Part shown: one piece after another, positions 62,240-64,000 of the stretch
Numbering within the stretch: position 1 is the first letter of the stretch
Layout of the letters: each line of letters begins with the position of its first letter
Assembly (NCBI GenBank): GCA_034509735.1
Contig: JACGWO010000001.1
Location: forward strand, 13,346,854 to 13,410,853
DNA from: Sesamum alatum
Lineage: Eukaryota; Streptophyta; Magnoliopsida; Lamiales; Pedaliaceae
Length of the DNA: 64,000 nucleotides
Direction: 5' to 3'
Made by a program: the position numbers and the translations under genes
Notes under the pieces: generated by a model
Database searches by the model: none
Told to the model about the DNA's origin: nothing
What the model saw: only the letters and a program-made list of their open reading frames with translations

Positions 62240-63727
62240 CCCCGTCATCTTGGTCCATATCGTCGTCGTCTGGAGAGGGGGTCTGTCCGAGGCCGTGACG
62301 GGCCGGCAGCGGAGTTGTTGGTCTGCAGAGTCTTCATCATATCGACCATCATCTCCTCCAGCCAGACGATGCGATCCTCCAAGTTCGACGTTGGCGGTGG
62401 CGGTGGTGGTGGCGAGGTAAAGGTCTAGCTAAGGTCGTGGGCCGCAGAACCAAGACCGAATACCCGACCCTTATTCTTGCCCCCGTCTGCAGCCAACCAC
62501 AACTCTTGCTCGATTTGCGCCACCGAGCCCTCCGATTCGGGCCGGACGATCCCCAGGATCGGCCGTGGCCTGAGACTGGTGATCCTCCAACAACTTATGG
62601 AACGTCTCCTGCAAAAATAGTAAATTATTATTATTATTTTTTCCAAAATTAAAAGAAAATAAATTTGAAAATTTAATAGAAAGCTTACAGCCACCTCCGC
62701 TGCCCTCGGGCCACTCCAGCTGTTGTCCACCTTCTTCTTGTAGAATCTGGAGAATAACTCCATCTGCTTGACTGACCGACCGAGCTGCGTCTCCTGTAAA
62801 AAAAGGAACAATTATTATAATTTTAATTTAATAATGATGAATACTGTTAAGAAAATAAAATTTCTTACCATCTTCCTTTTGTGCTTCCGACGGAGGCAGA
62901 ACCCCCGCGGTACACAGCAGAGGATGCGACTGGGTTGGCGGACCGGTTGGCCTTATTTTTTGGCGTACTCGTTCTTGAACTCCTGGTTGTCCCAATACAG
63001 CAGGAGCTGCCGCCAGACTTCGTTCGCCAGCCAGAGAGGCTTCACCAGAGACTGTCTGGAGAGGACGAACTTCTTGCGGAGGAACTTCCCCGCAAACATA
63101 TGGAAGATCTTGAACATGGACTTGTCGTCGCAGTCGCACTAGTACGTGATCTGTAAAAAAAAATTGTTAAAATATTTAATATAAAATTTCAATTGATACC
63201 GTTAAACTGAAAATTAAAGTATGTTACCTTCAAGCTGTCGAACCAGAAATGTTGGTGCTCTGGCGGCACCTGGCGCAAACAGTCTCAAGGGTGGGGATAG
63301 TGTCCTCGCACCACTGCGTACATGCGCTCGTGTGTCTTCCGCTCAGCCCCTGAAATTATATAGAATTATTGTAACATAAAAAATAATAATTTAAATTACA
63401 GGAATATTTTTTAAAAAATATATACCTGGCGTCAGCGAGGGTGATATACTGGCGCGTGGATGGTGGGCGAGTGGTGGGGCAGGTGGGGGTGGTGTAACCC
63501 ACGGACGGGCCGATCTACCGCCGGTGCGGTTGTAGATGATCCGACAGCCTCTGGGACAGGTGCAATAGTAGACGGATCGAAAACCAGATCCTGCACTGGT
63601 GCGACATCTGGCTGATCTGCCGGTGGTGGTGGTCCGGGTGGTCGGAATGTTGCTTCCCCATTATGGGAAGCAGCACCCACCGGTGAGCACGACCACCTCC
63701 TCGAGGAGGGAAATCCTGACCAGACAT
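62240..63727 (-). pseudogene. CACTA second protein, Transposase_24 (Ptta/En/Spm) type, frame-broken
   Basis: Several exon-like blocks on the minus strand match the plan of this plant CACTA protein. They are: a Pro-rich N-terminus from an ATG at 63727; about 63352-63230, with ERKTHERMYAVVRGHYPHP; about 63150-62873, with KSMFKIFHMFAGKFLRKKF and WLANEVWRQLLLYW; 62793-62689, with ETQLGRSVKQMELFSRFYKK; and from 62608, with ETFHKLLEDHQSQ and later GGKNKGRVFGLGS. In family terms this is the TNPA-like DNA-binding partner of the CACTA transposase. Frame breaks occur in the N-terminal exon, at an A run near 62961, and in the last exon. It is probably inactive, or the breaks are base-calling errors. Confidence 0.7.
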
Positions 63728-64000
63728 GATCTATATTTTTTTTAAAAAATATTAGTGGTATGAATTTTTGAAAAAAAAAAGTATCAATTTATTTTTTAAC
63801 AATGATAGTTTTCTAAATTTTTGAAAATGAAAATGTAAAGTAATACCCAAAATTCTATACTAAGTCCAAAAATTAATCTAATAAATGGATACTAAATCCC
63901 AAAATTTTATGAAATTTTCCTTACAACGTATACTAAATCCCAAAATTCTTTCCTAAAATGTATACTAAATTTTACATTTATTTCCTAAAATAAATACTAA

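Larger units (their letters stand above)
61243..64000 (-). mobile_element. CACTA (En/Spm) element, one terminus and part of body
   Basis: The terminus CACTACAAAA starts at 61243. Within 800 bases there is a dense set of GGAACGGT subterminal repeats, the known binding-site architecture of CACTA ends. Coding exons on the minus strand read toward this terminus, so it is the element's 3' end. The other terminus is beyond the window, so the size and target duplication cannot be given. Confidence 0.85.

Noticed and set aside
1..64000. tRNA, rRNA or CRISPR features
   Set aside because: I found no tRNA-like cloverleaf boxes, rRNA segments or regularly spaced short repeats with unique spacers while reading. 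A dedicated tRNA scan was not possible here.

Overview
The window is nuclear DNA of a flowering plant. It is AT-rich, with long AT-rich intergenic stretches, GT-AG introns, a CC-type NLR, and plant MULE, CACTA and MITE elements. The protein content fits a eudicot; an asterid is a guess I cannot prove from sequence alone.

The left half (0-31 kb) is an ordinary single-copy gene block. Between small transposons lie L-galactose dehydrogenase (+, 4.9-6.9 kb), an ankyrin-DHHC protein S-acyltransferase of the PAT23 type (-, 8.0-16.1 kb, 13 exons), a plastid soluble inorganic pyrophosphatase (+, 19.6-23.0 kb), a small unrecognised ORF (-, 23.5-23.7 kb) and a Spinster-like MFS transporter (-, 25.6-30.4 kb, about 16 exons). 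The first three splice into clean reading frames. The transporter has one unresolved exon phase. These genes are unrelated housekeeping functions (ascorbate synthesis, protein lipidation, pyrophosphate removal, membrane transport) and do not form a pathway.

The middle (31.3-58.5 kb) is the most notable part: a large inverted duplication. A segment of about 5 kb with one complete CC-NB-LRR gene and its upstream region occurs at 31,321-36,461 (+) and again, reversed, at 47,282-58,512 (-), with a spacer of about 10.8 kb. The right arm is interrupted by a 6.2-kb Mutator-like element (52,129-58,364). The left arm preserves the empty target site, so the insertion came after the duplication. The spacer holds a 3.2-kb internally deleted MULE, an orphan MULE end and about 7 kb of AT-rich DNA with diverged direct repeats and a tandem repeat. 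Each NLR copy looks frameshifted, but the breaks are almost all single-base indels that differ between copies, so each break in one copy is intact in the other. The single-copy genes nearby are clean. This pattern is more like unpolished long-read sequence in a repeat than true gene death.

The right end (58.5-64 kb) is AT-rich DNA and then the terminus of a CACTA (En/Spm) element. It starts with CACTACAAAA, has a dense field of GGAACGGT subterminal repeats, and carries broken exons of a Transposase_24 (Ptta/En/Spm) protein on the minus strand. The element runs off the window.

At least four MULE-type elements share one end design: long TIRs carrying spaced copies of a CCCCTGTGTTA-like motif. 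Two short ones (3,425-4,687 and 17,693-18,936) have clear 9-10 bp target duplications and GC-rich cores, and look like one non-autonomous family. No tRNA, rRNA or CRISPR array was recognised.
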